From contig CM037588.1 of NCBI GenBank assembly GCA_021018995.1, positions 139,435,725-139,499,724 of the forward strand: DNA of 64,000 bases. The letters are read 5' to 3'. Both the position numbers and the translations under genes were made by a program. The stretch is from Chloranthus sessilifolius. Taxonomy: Eukaryota; Streptophyta; Magnoliopsida; Chloranthales; Chloranthaceae. Positions 31,141 through 42,517 of the stretch are shown one piece after another. The stretch's first letter is position 1, and every line of letters starts with the position of its first letter. The notes under the pieces are model-generated. The model did no database searches, was not told the DNA's origin, and saw only the letters and a program-made list of their open reading frames with translations.

Positions 31141-33302
31141 TTTTTTTTTTTAGAAGCGGGTGCTGTAGTTCAGTCCACTTGCTGTTTCTAAAATTTGGGG
31201 CATAAATGCCCAATTGCGTACCTGAGATGCCACTCCTTTACCTGTTTAGATTTGGATGGAGGGTGCTGACTAATATGGCTCTTTGTAGTCAGCCTCCATC
31301 ATGTTGATCTCAGGTTCGTCTGAGATTCTATCCTCAAACGTCAGCATAGTCCTGTGATGGTTTACCACAGGGGGAGATTGTGCAGGTATGGAACATTATT
31401 CCTCAAAGAGAGACAACGTGGCCAGGTCTATTTCCAGGCTGGGAGGGATAATCTGAGGATTGGTGGGGTGAACAAGTGCCCTGATTTTACGTGAGGTAAA
31501 TTGGGCTACCCCATTCAGATCGATTTTCACAACCCCGATGCTTACAATGAATCTTTGATGTGAGGCCTGGGACAGGGCTTCTCCTCTAGGTTTATCCCCC
31601 TGACTCTTGCGGATGTCGTGGCTCAGGCTCTCTCCTTAGCCTCTCGAATTTCTTCTTCTGTGGGCTTGTAACCTAGCCCAAATCTGACTTGCTGGCCTCC
31701 CTTGGCCTAGACCAGTTTTCTTTTGCCTTGCACTCGAGGCCCTAGTCCTTTACCCTTTTGATAGCCCCATTTCTAGAGCATGGCCACTGCCGCTACTATT
31801 TCACCTTCGGTTCTTGAAGTGATGCTTTTTGGGGGATCTAAAACTACAGTCGATACCTCATATTCGAAAGGTCGATATCTTTAACCGTGTGTGGCACATC
31901 CAACACTTTTGGGGTTCTCAATGCTGTGGGTGGCCTTTTCTTTCTCATAGTGTCCCTCACCTATGATGGTGATCATTTTCTGCCCGGACACGAATTTAAG
32001 CTTCTGATGCAGCGTCGATGGTATCACTCCAACGTCATGTAACCATGGGTGCCCCAATAATAAATTGAATGAGGGCTTGATGTCCATTTCCTGGAAGAGT
32101 ATGGAGGAGGTCATTGGCCCAACCACGAGCTCAAGGTCAACTTCTCCCATTATCTCCCTTCTCGTATTGTCAAAACCTCAAGCGCTAGTTCTTGTAGGTT
32201 TGAACATGAATGGATCTACTCCAATCTTCGTAGCTTTTCTCAAGGGGCATACATTCAAAGCAGACCCATTATTAATTAATACTAAGGGATTATCATGTTT
32301 TCAGATTCTACAGTGATATTGAGAGATTTTGAGTGACTATTTCCCTCCTCCGATAAATCGGCGTCTGAAAATGAAATGGCATTAGGAGTCATCACCTGTC
32401 CAATTATCTGCCCGACTTCATCTGGGCTCACCTGAAGAGATACGTATGTGTTCTTTAATGCCCCCATTAAATCTTGAAAATGAAGTGGAGATGTCATCAA
32501 TAAGTCCCAAACCGTGATATGAGTTGGCATCCTTCTCAGTTGAGTCTCCAGTATGTGTTCTCTACTCATTTTCTCGAACGGGTTCATTGCACTATCCTTC
32601 TTCCCCTCTGGTTGGGTTGGTGTTGTTGCTGGTGCTTCTGGTTGCTTGAAGATTTTTTCAAATCTGGTGACAATGTCAATTGCCCCTTCCTTACTGTTGC
32701 TGGCATTGATGTCTGTCTGCTCGTAATTGAGTGGGACCTGATGAGGATTATAAGTTGGTCGCGAGATCTGAAATGGAGTGGTTGCCGGTATCTGATGCGC
32801 TTGTACTGATGGCTCAAGAAGGGTAGGCGATACTTGGCTAATCTCCGGCAGGGATGGGTGGGTGGATAAAATGGGCCAACTGGGGGTGGCGAGGTTTGTG
32901 GATGGTTGCACTGGGGTAATGGGGTAGGGGTGGACCATTGATAATTAATAGGTGGTGGTGGGATATGGGAGACATGATGGGTTATTGGTTAATTGGTGGG
33001 GGTGGCAGTGTATAGTTGATAGGCATTAATTTGTACGTAATTGAAAGGAGTGGGTAATGGGAAATAAGCCCTAAGATCTAAGGGTTCAATTTGGGGTGCA
33101 GGGTTGGGAAAATAATCTGGCAAATTCAAGGGTTCAATCACCCCAATACCACTTTCTCCTTGATCTCTTTGCCTTGGTGCCACAAAACTTTCTCGGTCAC
33201 TAATGTATTCTGACGAGTCAAATTCAAATTCTTTATCGCCCCCTTCTATCATCCCAATAGTGTGTTTTGGACCTGCTCCTCTGATAGGGTGTGGGGCAGC
33301 GG
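31141..33302 (-). pseudogene. E1 protease region, catalytic Asp changed to Asn
   Basis: Reading leftwards from 33302: a gag-derived acidic linker (33000-33250), a proline-rich stretch, the conserved pre-protease block (ITVWDLLMTSPLHFQDLM near 32480), then the active-site region near 32260-32300. That region reads LINNGSALNVCPL; the family consensus has D where this copy has the first N, so the catalytic aspartate appears lost. FNLLLGHPWLHDVGVIPSTL (about 32020-32080) is the conserved C-terminal block. A G-patch-like segment (KWGYQKGKGLGPRVQGK) is at about 31710-31780. A frameshift lies just before the active site. Confidence 0.85.
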
Positions 33303-33989
33303 TGCTTTGTGACAGCCCGACTTTTCTCCTTCTCGTAAATGGGAAAGGTCGCGCCATCGGATCACCTAACATGATCCTGTCATACAAGGGCATTGGGTAT
33401 AAAGTGTTATATATGTGGAATCGAATTTAATTAACTCTGATACGTAGAAATATGGGAACAACTGATATTCATTCATTTATCTAAAGCAGCAAACTGAACA
33501 GGAATATAAACAGAACCCTATACATGAAGTAGTAAACTATCTCAAATCACACCGCTGATTATACATATTTAATGTTTAAAAACAAATCTCTCTCTCTCCC
33601 AAACCTCTCAAGGAAAGAAGTCCTCAGTAGAACCTTCCTCCTCGTCCTCCTCCTCAGACTGGTAGGTAGGATCAGCTTCGTGCTCAGGGTCTTGAGCACT
33701 ATCTGCAGCAAAGACATAAAATCGTAGGATGAGCTATCATCAAAGCTCAGCAGGGAAAATTAAAATGCTAATTTATGTTAGATTATCCATTCATGTCTAG
33801 ATGTAAAATAAAACGAAACACATGTCATCTTATATTAAGTCTATTCTAGCATCCATATATCCTAGCAGTATATAACAGAATAAGCACTAAATCATGCAAT
33901 TAATATATCATGCTGACAATGCTGACAAGAAATCAGGCGAGATCAATGAATCATGCTGAAATAAGACATGTACAAGAACAAGAAACAAG

Positions 33990-34172
33990 AAAATCAAGCT
34001 CCCGAGTTAGCGGGATCACTTGTCAAGCTCCCAAGTTAGCAGGATCACTTGGACCGAGAAAATCAAGCTCCCGAGTTAGCGGGATCACTTGGACCGATAA
34101 AATCAAGCTCCCGAGTTAGCGGGATCACTTGGACGGGATATCAAGCTCCCAAGTTAGCGGGATCACTTGTTT
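33990..34172. repeat. Tandem repeat in F, five copies
   Basis: The core AAGCTCCCGAGTTAGC followed by GGGATCACTTG occurs five times in a row, spaced by variable tails (GTC, GACCGAGA, GACCGATA, GACGGGAT). Two copies read CCCAAG instead of CCCGAG. Confidence 0.85.
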
Positions 34173-35394
34173 CAAGATGAATTAAAGACGTGTACATGAT
34201 ATCAAGGATAACAGAACATGAACAATGCATGCGCGCTAACATATATACAAGAACATCATGAACATATATGATATAGCAAAACTGAACTAGTATCACTGAG
34301 TTAGCATAACTATTCATATTCATGCGTTGAAACTGATCTTATCATCATTCGTACATAACTGATCGTATCATCATTTATAATCACACATCTAACTGAATTA
34401 GCCTAATAGTCCTACGGCACACTGCTTGAATCCTTATCATGCATATTTATTCATCAAAACTTAACACGAGCATAGACATGCAAAGGCATTCATTTAAACT
34501 GAAATTAGCATAATCATTAATATTCATCTATTGAACTGAGCTAACTATTCATCAAAACTGGTCTAGCATCTTCATTCATTAATCATACGTCAAATCTGAC
34601 CTATATTTTCATCATGATTCATAAATTCATCTATCTCTATCCATGATTATTATACATGATTATACATGAGCAATACATGATCATTATTAATCAAAACCAT
34701 TCCTCTAAACTGATATAGTATTATCCCGTTATCACTATATATTTGAGCATCATCCTTTAACCATAAATCAACACTGAATTCATTAGTATCATATCCATCC
34801 CAACTGACATGAGTTCATTATACAAACTGACATTATCACATGCGTTTGTCATCAACAAAATTAATTGGCATCCTTATAAATCTCTAATTATCATTTAAAA
34901 TTGCCTTTATATTCAAAGATTATCATGCTGACATATATTCATAGAATAATCCTATGTCGAGCTGAACTAGCATGGTTCGAGCATCAAAATTCATGGTATA
35001 AACATATATAACTTTGATCTTACTATCATCATAGCTTAGTATTCCTCAGCAGAACTAGCACGGCTAGCATATGGATTAAACTAACATAGGCATAATTATA
35101 ATTTGCTAATCAGGAATGAATTCGAAAATAAATTATAAATTAACAATGTAAACTCCCTACCTTACACCAGGTTTACGTGTAACTAGTTTCCTGTGCACGC
35201 TCGTCTTCAAGCAAACGCGTCATGTGTACCAAGTGGCACCAAGAAATGTCGTTCATAGGTTTAATATTTTTAATGGTTTATTGGGTCAATATAGACCCTA
35301 TTATGGACCATTTATGGTCTCAAGTCTCATGGTCAAACTCAACAAGTCAACCCAGCATAAACCCCTGACAGAGGTGTCACTAAGCGTGTCAAAT

Positions 35395-35835
35395 ACAGGG
35401 TTGTCGTGGCAAGCTTTGCAGTTGAGCATGTTTCCACATGTTGTGACCCATTTTTGACCCCTTAAAAGTAGGATTCAGGAATTTATTAAAACATGAATAT
35501 TGTAGGGCTCGTTGTCCCCTTCCAACACATCAAGAATCGTGTCATTTCGAGTTCAGGGTCAAAAGTTATGACCAAAATACTAACCAAAGGTCTGAGCACA
35601 CTGTTGTCGTGACAAGCTTGAGTACCTTGCCGCATATTGTCACTAATATTTGACCCTTTAAATGTCATATTTAGAACTTTGTTGCTTCATAAATGTTGTA
35701 GGGCTCATTGTTACCTTTCCAAAACATCAATAATCATGCCAATCCGAGTTCAGGATCAAGAGTTATGACTAACATACTGACCAAAGGTCTGAGCACACTG
35801 TTGCCACGGCAAGCCCTTCAGCTGGCCTTGATGCC
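35395..35835. repeat. 197-bp repeat in F
   Basis: AAAGGTCTGAGCACACTGTTG occurs at 35586 and 35783, with similar flanks (TGTAGGGCTC, GAGTTCAGG, AGTTATGAC). A more diverged third copy precedes them around 35395 (GGTTGTCGTGGCAAGC). Short TTGCCGCGGCAA palindromes cluster at 35875-35915. Confidence 0.65.
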
Positions 35836-36018
35836 GTGGCAACCCTATAAGTGTTGCCGAGGACGGTCTTTCAGGTTGCCGCGGCAACCCTATAAGGTTG
35901 CCGCGGCAAGCCTGTGTAATTTTAGCTTGCCGGGGTTGTCTTCTTGGCCTTTCTATGGTGGTCTGTGTCGTGCAGTGCCTTTGTGCACCTTGGTGTTATA
36001 CCCTTTTTGCTTATGTAA

Positions 36019-36020
<2 letters not shown>

Positions 36021-36092
<72 letters not shown>

Positions 36093-36104
36093 CTGTAGCA
36101 TATT

Positions 36105-36135
<31 letters not shown>
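36021..36135. repeat. AT and TC microsatellites
   Basis: A TA/AT dinucleotide run with a short break (CTTCA) covers 36021-36090. A TC run is at 36105-36120 and a second TA run at 36121-36135. Confidence 0.9.
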
Positions 36136-37027
36136 TTTTTTTCCATTTACAGATTGTCAATGAAGATTCAGAGTGCAACAGTTTGCACTCAAATGCATAC
36201 TCAGGCTAATTTCTAAGCTGCAAGTTCTTAGGATCAAATCTTCTGTATAAGAACAAATAAATCACTAACCTTTTTTGTGTGTGGTGTATACCGAGGTTGT
36301 GCTTGTCGAGCTCATTAACAGAACAGAATTGAGAGGACATTGTTGAGTAATGGTTGGCTAAATTTACTCATCTATTCTTCATGTTTGTAATAGAAATCAC
36401 TCGAAGAAGAGACAGTCTTAGTCATTGGTACTGACTTTGCGTGCATGGAGGCTTCCGATGACTCATCGGAGTCGTGTTATGCAACAAGCTGCAAAACAGC
36501 TTACAAGAGACTTTGGTTTATATTCCAAGTTCAGCTGGGTTCTTTTGCTTCCGTGTATTTCATAAACGACAACTAAATTACTTTTACATCTTACAGTGTA
36601 GGAAATTGTAGGTTATAAGTCATATACACTAATATAGTGTATATGCTAAAACAAAGCTTGAGTGTACCAATGACTAAGACCATATATTCTTTACTTCATG
36701 CTCAGCTACGTTTTCAATAACAACTTGTTTTGGGCTAAGATCTTATATAATACCCACCCGCTTTTGGTCTTGTATGGGTAGATAAAGCCAAATGATTTTG
36801 GCTTTAATGTAAATTGTATATAACCCTGCTTGTATATAAGAAACTGATTATTGATTGAAATAGTTCTTAATATTATTATTATACGGTTGTGTCTAGCTTG
36901 AAGTCTAAGTTTCTAAGATTTAAGGCCTAACCTAGTGAGGTCCTTAGGGCATTATGGTGGAAACTTACACATGACCTGACCTGACTCTCATTAATACAGT
37001 GCTAAATCTGGGGATCGTTACATGCTT

Positions 37028-38290
37028 GATGTATGTTCGTGTGCTGATTCACTTGGGAAGGTGCTGGTGGAATGATTTTCCCGGCCTCAATTAAATCTTG
37101 TATCGCATGCTTTAATGAGAAGCAGCGATTGGTTGGGTGACCCGGATCCTGGTGATATTTGCAATGAGTGTGGGGGTCATAGTTCCTCGGGATGGGATTT
37201 GGAGGAGGTCGTGGTTGGAGGGCTATGACTAATCCATTTTCTATTAATAAAGGCAAAAGTACAATCAGTGACTGCCCCAAGGGTGTAAAAACCAGTCATA
37301 GCGGGCCCTTCTCTGCTCTTGAGTCATCTGTGCTCCCTGCCCATTCCTAGTTCTTTGCACTGGCTCGGCTCTAACTGGAGCTGGCTGGGCTGCTTTGAAT
37401 TGGAATGGGATTATATTAGTGTTGGGCCGGGTGTTGGAAATATTCTGAACATTGGCTCTTGCTCTTTTCTCATTTCTCTGCTCAGAAAACCTTCTAACCC
37501 GCTGGCTCCACCATCAGGTGCATTTTTACTCAAACGCCCTTCTCTGATAGTATCCTCGCAACGATTGGTGTTTCTCACCAAATCAGCAAAGCTGGACTGC
37601 TGTTGGTAAACGAAGAAGTCTGAGATCACTAGCAAAGATTCTTTGAAATCATCTCAATTTGTTCGTCATCAGGTATTCTATTTCTCACCTGAGCTGCTAA
37701 TGCTCTTCAACGCCCTAAGTAATCGCTGAAGGTTTCATTAGGGTTCTGCTTAAGTCGGGCAAAGTCTGACGTGTGAGGTTCGATATCTATATTGTGGACA
37801 TACTGCTCTTAGAATAAGTGAGTCAGAACTTTTCATGTCTTTATCATAGATGGTTCTAAGGACATGAACCACCTCAAGGCAGGACCAATTAAACTTTTCT
37901 AAAAGACCTTTATCAGTAATCTTTCATCTCTCTCATATTGGCACATGTCCCCACAATAAGACTTGAGGTGTGCAATGGGATTGCCAATGCCGTTGTATTT
38001 ATCAAAAATCGGCATTTTAAATTTTGGGAGTAGGGGGACTTCAAGAAATAAACACAAGTCTGAGAAGTCTGTGGCATGGATTTCGGCTCCACCCATCTTC
38101 AACAATTGTTTCTGTATTTTTTCTAGATGCTCTTTTAACTGCTCTGACTCCTTAGACAGGGGGGTTACCCTTTCAGGAATCGGTCGGGATTCACTCTGTG
38201 CTACCAGGGGATTGGTTATTATGGGAGGAGGATTAAGGTTGGCCAATGCCCCGGCATAAGCCCCACTATTCCTAATCTCGTCCTCTTCAT
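37028..38290 (-). pseudogene. E1 gag (capsid and zinc knuckle), broken and interrupted by F
   Basis: The frame at 37899-38246 carries a coiled-coil-like stretch (LSKESEQLKEHLEKIQKQLL) and the capsid motif PKFKMPIFDKYNGIGNPIAH, with LKSYCGDMCQYERDERLL. It continues leftwards through LKQNPNETFSDYL and a frame at 37411-37635 (SSFADLVRNTNRCEDTI). The zinc knuckle CKYHQDPGHPTNRC is at about 37140-37180. F splits the frame at 37022. Frameshifts and TAA/TAG stops separate the blocks. Confidence 0.87.
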
Positions 38291-39524
38291 ATTTTTGGTC
38301 TGCATAGGGTGTAGTGAGGGCGAGATTCTCCTATTGTTATTACATTGACTGAATGGGGGTCAAGTGAGACCATTGAATGTGAGGGAAATTTTACGGAGTG
38401 ATGGGATGAGTGAAAGTTAGATTTTTGTGTGCGGCTTGATAGGGCCATTGGGTATGGGGAAAAGCTTGAAGATGGCTTTGAGGTGTAGGGGCATGGGTAA
38501 ATTAGGGTTGATGCAAGGCATGGGTTTGAACTGGGTATGTGGGCTATGGGTGAATGAAAATTTGGAGGAATTATGAAGGGTATGGGTGCGAGGCTCCAAG
38601 GTTTAGGCCTTGTTGGGCTTTGGTGTAGGGTATAGAGCTCTGATGGGTTTGGGCCATAAAGCCTTGGGAAGGTTGGGCTATAAGGCTTTGGGCATGTTGG
38701 GCCATGAGGCTTTGGGAATGTTGGGTCTGGCCCATTAGGCCTTGGTGTGCCTGGCCCATTGGGCCTTTGGGTATATGGGTCATGGGCCCCTGATGGGTCT
38801 GGGTGATGGGAGTTTGGGCCATTGGGCATGAAGGTTTGATAGTGTATGGGAGGGATTCATGGATATGAGGTGTGGATGAGAGGGGTATGAATGGGGTGGA
38901 TGTGGTGGGGAAATTGAACATGGCCCCAATAAAATTGGGCATGTCCTGGGTAAATGGTGGGACATGGGGTGGGTTGGAGAAACTAGGTGGGGCATTGGTG
39001 AATGTGGGTGGATCGTGTCTATATTGGGATGAAGAATGGGGCATGGATGTGGGGGATGAGAGAGAAAAGTTGGTCATGACCCCGACAAAAATGGGCATGA
39101 CCTGGATAGATGGAGGGATGTATGGGGGATTGGTAAAATCGGATGCGGCATGGGCAGATGTGTTGGGAAAATGGGAAATGGGGCATGGTAGTGAAGGCGG
39201 GAAATTGGGTCGGGTTTTGAATGAGTGTGGATGGAAGATGAGATGGATTAGGGATGGTCATAGATTGGGGAATGGGCATGGTTTGGGAAAATGATGGGGA
39301 ATGGGGGGTGGATTTTGGATATTTTGAGAGATGGTGGATGGGAAAATGGGGGCACCGAATGAGCCAGTGATGGTAAAAGAGGATTGGGTGAGGAGAATGG
39401 GCGTGAACATCTCCTCCGCATGGGAGTGAGTTGGGGAATGTGGCAGGAATGAGTCGGGATCGGCGTACGCCGGATCTACAGCCCACGACATGGCTCGGTA
39501 TCGGGTAGGGTACGGGTGCCTCAA
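38287..39524 (-). pseudogene. E1 proline-rich N-terminal ORF with a minisatellite
   Basis: Overlapping minus frames (39258-39524, 39019-39486, 38571-39098, 38287-38829) encode a P/S/H/Q-rich low-complexity protein starting MRHPYPTRYRAMSWAVDPAY. It lies upstream of gag, the place of the extra ORF1 or gag N-terminal arm in Ogre-type elements. At about 38625-38800 a 24-27-bp minisatellite encodes QSLMAQ- and GPMGQ-like repeats. A larger duplication of about 153 bp spans 38900-39190. No domain recognised, and frames shift several times. Confidence 0.55.
38625..38800. repeat. 24-27-bp minisatellite in E1 proline-rich ORF
   Basis: On the + strand, units of the form TTGGGCCATGAGGCTTTGGG(AATG) repeat about six times with substitutions and small length changes. 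Confidence 0.7.
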
Positions 39525-40906
39525 ATGGGGCCCGTAAAGTTTTCTCCTCCTCCCTTTGCGGGATGACGGAGGGTAAGATGATGTCGTTGTGCCGGCACCA
39601 TAACTCTCTATTTTGTTTTTTGGATTATTTAATTTTTTTTTAGAATTTTTTGTAAATGAAATGATTAAGGATTCCGAGGCCTTTGAATTTCCGTCTCAGA
39701 TGGCTTTCATACCCTAAATAAGTCTCGCGGCAAGACTCCGATGCACTTCGGAAGAATCAAAAGGAAACCCTTTGATCTATTTTAAGTATGGAAATCGATG
39801 CAAATAACTCGATCCCTCTGAGTGGGTCAAAAAGAAGTTACCTTTTCTTGACCGGCGAGGGCGTATTGGGTGTCGGATATTGCGGGGCCTAAACAGAAGT
39901 TCTAAAACCACTAATCGGGGGATCCAGGAGGGTGAGATAGGCCACAAACTCGGGCAGCACTGCATAAACTAGGCTTGGCGCAAGCATTAGATGCGCTAGG
40001 CAAAAATGCTCAGTTTTTATGCTTGGTGCATGTATTAGTTGCGCCAGAGCAAAACTATGTATTTTTGGCTTGGCGCATGTATTAGTTGTGCTAGGCAAAC
40101 AGAGGGTTTAGACAGGTTTGACAGCAAAAGCAGCAACCAAAAATGAGTCTCTTTTGTTTTTGTTTTCTGGAAGCTATGCTTCCGGGAACAAACAACTTAA
40201 TTGTATCGGGTCTCTCCTCACCGAACCTAAGGGATACAAGGCCGGTGCAGGTCTACTAACACTCTCTCCCAACGGGTTTTAGGCTTCGTAACAAGATAGG
40301 TTACCCACCCAATATACCTCCAGCACAAGTGCTTTCTCAGATACTAGATGAGCTAGTACATTTTTAGATCATCACCACTACGGGTTGCCGTCGTACTAAG
40401 AATCGGGAGTTTATATGTTTGCCTAGAAATCCCAACCCTTTAAAATCTAACCCCGTAAAAATCAATTAAGTCCCCCTTGTTGGTTCAATTTTAATTTTTA
40501 ATTTTAGAAGGAGTTTGCTTAAAGTCCAAATTCGAGGTGTGATGGTCCCATGCCGCCTCCACGGGCCGGCGTCCACTGATAGAATATATTTATAATAAAT
40601 TAAATGCACACATAAGCCCTTCAAACGGCTAAGGCATGTAAATGATGAAAAAAATAAAGAAAATTAAATGACAATGCCCAAGTAGGCCCGCCAATCGGCT
40701 AAGATACTTTAAATGACGTAAAAGTAGATAAAAGTACCTGGAATACGCAAGTAGGCCCACCGATCAACTAAGGCATGTAAATGATGTAAGAGTAGGGGTG
40801 AGAAAAGGACGGAATCATAGGGGTGAGTAAAAAAATAAAAAATAAAAACAGAAAAAATAGTTAATAAAAACAAATAAAGAAAGCCAAATTCAAGGAAAAG
40901 CTCTAC
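39525..40906 (-). other. E1 5' leader with TGGCGCA hairpin repeats
   Basis: Untranslated region between the primer site and the first ORF. At about 39972-40105 three units pair a TTGGCGCA-type arm with a TGCGCCA-type arm around TGTATTAGT. The second and third units carry one change in one arm. The same arm sequence forms a long hairpin in the LTR at 42030-42079. An AAAATAAAAA-rich stretch lies at 40825-40880. I see no gene here. Confidence 0.6.
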
Positions 40907-40924
40907 TCCCCAGCAGAGTCGCCA
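40907..40924 (-). other. E1 tRNA primer-binding site (tRNA-Arg type)
   Basis: The minus strand reads TGGCGACTCTGCTGGGGA two bases after the LTR end. This is the TGGCGACTC-type site used by Ogre/Tat elements and usually attributed to tRNA-Arg. Confidence 0.85.
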
Positions 40925-40926
40925 TC

Positions 40927-42512
40927 TGTGCAACCATGGATTTTTATCAAATCCGTCGCGACAATGCGCACTCGTGAAAAATTTAAAGTCACCACCTAGA
41001 GCTTTTGGTGTCCCGAGAAATCCAAATCAATTTTATAAGCACCGAAGTGCCACAAATATGGCTCTGATTCACCGGTCTACGCCAAAGGCTCTTAGGTAGG
41101 GGCTTCGGTTATCGATCGGGAACGTGTTAAGCACCCGATCAACCAGGTTAATGTGATCTCTACTTATGGTCAAAATAAAAATAAAATAAAAGGAAAAAGT
41201 ACTCCCCTTTGCCCTAAGACACTAATGATCCTCTTTGTGCCCCTCTGCCTTTGTCAAAATTTTGACGACGTAATGGCAAAAATGAGTGGATAAAGGGAAA
41301 ACTAAGAAGGTTGGGGAAAAGAGGGGAGAGCCGGAGCTCTCGGGCCCTTGTTGCACCACGGTGGACCTTTGCGTAAGCGTGCCTCGGTAAGCTTCCAATG
41401 GCTTGTATCGTTAGAACAAGGGTTCTAGCTCCTAGGGCTTGATAGCTAAGAAGTAGAGAGGGAGGGCAAGGAGATGGCTCTTACCTAAACTAGGGGATTT
41501 TTGAGGAAAGGTAAGGTCTAAAGAAAGTTTGGGATTTCTAAAATTTGTATGGAAAAGGGGGCACCAAAGGGAGAGGGAGCTTCTTTCTTAATTTTCTCTC
41601 TTAGGAATATTTTTAAGCCCTTTCAAAGGGAGTGGTGTCTCTCTATTTATAGGAAAAGGAGAGGTTAGGAGAGAGCTTAGAGGCTAAATTGATTTAGCAA
41701 TTAGGCAATCTATCATCTAAGGTTTCCTAAGTTTTCAAGAGCTTGGAAAAGTGTGAAAGTAGCTTTAATAGTGGATGATAGGGTAGTATTTCAAATCACT
41801 TGAGGATTGCAAATAGGATAAGGAAGGGTGCAACAGAACTAATGAAACACACCCAGGGCATCACGATTGTCAACAAGTCAAATCCTAAAGATGAAATTCG
41901 AGTAAAAAACCCACAGTTACTATAACTAAGCCAGGTGCAACTAATACTTGAGCCAAGCTTAGGTACAGTAAAACTGTGCTTAGGAAGTTCCAAGCCCGCG
42001 AAGAGAGGCCACATAAGGTTGGTACAACTAATACTTGCGCCAAGCCATTTCTTCCCAGAAATGGCTTGGCGCATGTATTTCATGCGCCAAATCCCATATG
42101 GATCCTCACCCAAAAATCCTAATTTTGTTGGAAACTTCTGAACGCTATATCTTTCGATGTACAATTCCGATTGAGGTGATTCTTAGCTTGTTGGAAAGCT
42201 GGAGACTTCTACTTTTCAATGATATATGATTCAATCACATTAAAAGATCTTAGCTAGCCCTGATGCACCACTCTTTGATCATTACTCGGGAAAGTCTAGG
42301 TATGGATTCGGAAGGGATTCTAAAGGTTGAGATTGGTTGTTAAAGGTTCGGGGAGGTTTCTAAGAGATCAGGGTGATTCCTCAGGGTTTGGGATGGCTCC
42401 TAAGGTTTTGGAAAGGTTCCTAAGGTTACGATACCTGCCATCAAAAGATCGGAAGTGCGCCTCTCTTGAAGTATGTTTCGATCAAGCCTTGGGCCAAATT
42501 TGGGTGTCAACA
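40927..42512 (-). repeat. E1 5' LTR (copy D)
   Basis: On the minus strand it starts TGTTGACACCCAAATTTGG and ends GGTTGCACA next to the primer site, 1,586 bp in all. It contains a TGGTGACTTTAAA segment at about 40984-40994 that resembles its own primer site, 70 bp inside the LTR. It also contains the long palindrome at 42030-42079. Its 3' LTR partner is outside the window. Confidence 0.88.
42030..42079. repeat. 50-bp hairpin in LTR D
   Basis: Arms 42030-42052 and 42057-42079 are complementary at 22 of 23 positions. The inner 17 bp (TGCGCCAAGCCATTTCT / AGAAATGGCTTGGCGCA) are perfect. The loop is TCCC. Confidence 0.9.
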
Positions 42513-42517
42513 ATTTC

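Larger units (their letters stand above)
33308..37022 (+). mobile_element. F: 3.7-kb solo LTR inserted in E1 gag, chromovirus (Tekay/Del-like) type suspected
   Basis: The insert starts TGTGACAGCCCGAC and ends GGGATCGTTACA, giving TG...CA ends. It is flanked by a perfect 5-bp target duplication, TGCTT at 33303-33307 and 37023-37027. No reverse transcriptase or gag is present inside. Long LTRs that start TGTGACAGCCC and end GTTACA are known from the Tekay/Del chromovirus group, hence the suggested lineage. Inside are a 31-40-bp tandem repeat (33990-34172), a 197-bp repeat (about 35390-35835) and an AT microsatellite (36021-36090). Orientation is inferred from the start motif. Confidence 0.82.
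1..42512 (-). mobile_element. E1: Ogre/Tat-type Ty3/gypsy retrotransposon, incomplete at the left edge
   Basis: Read on the minus strand the order is 5' LTR (40927-42512), tRNA primer site, leader, proline-rich ORF, gag, protease, RT, RNase H, second RNase H, integrase. The 3' end lies beyond base 1. Two RNase H domains and a gag zinc knuckle of the CxxHxxxxHxxxxC form are characteristic of the Tat/Ogre lineage. The element is split by solo LTR F (33308-37022) and by element E2 (1239-28870). Removing both restores reading continuity: the RNase H-integrase linker runs from 28876 directly into 1238. All frames carry stops or shifts, so the copy is dead. The insertion site in M is at 42513, where ATTTC is the expected target duplication, but its partner is outside the window. 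Confidence 0.88.

Noticed and set aside
33990-34172. Short direct repeats that could look like a CRISPR array
   Set aside because: Repeats are nearly contiguous with 2-9-base variable tails and no unique spacers, inside a plant LTR. It is a minisatellite.
35708-36098. 127-residue frame ending in a long Ile/Tyr run
   Set aside because: The C-terminal half is the AT microsatellite and the N-terminal half overlaps the 197-bp repeat. No codon or homology support.
38872-39294. 140-residue glycine-rich + strand frame
   Set aside because: It is antisense to the E1 proline-rich ORF and reflects its low-complexity composition. The minus strand fits the element's gene order.
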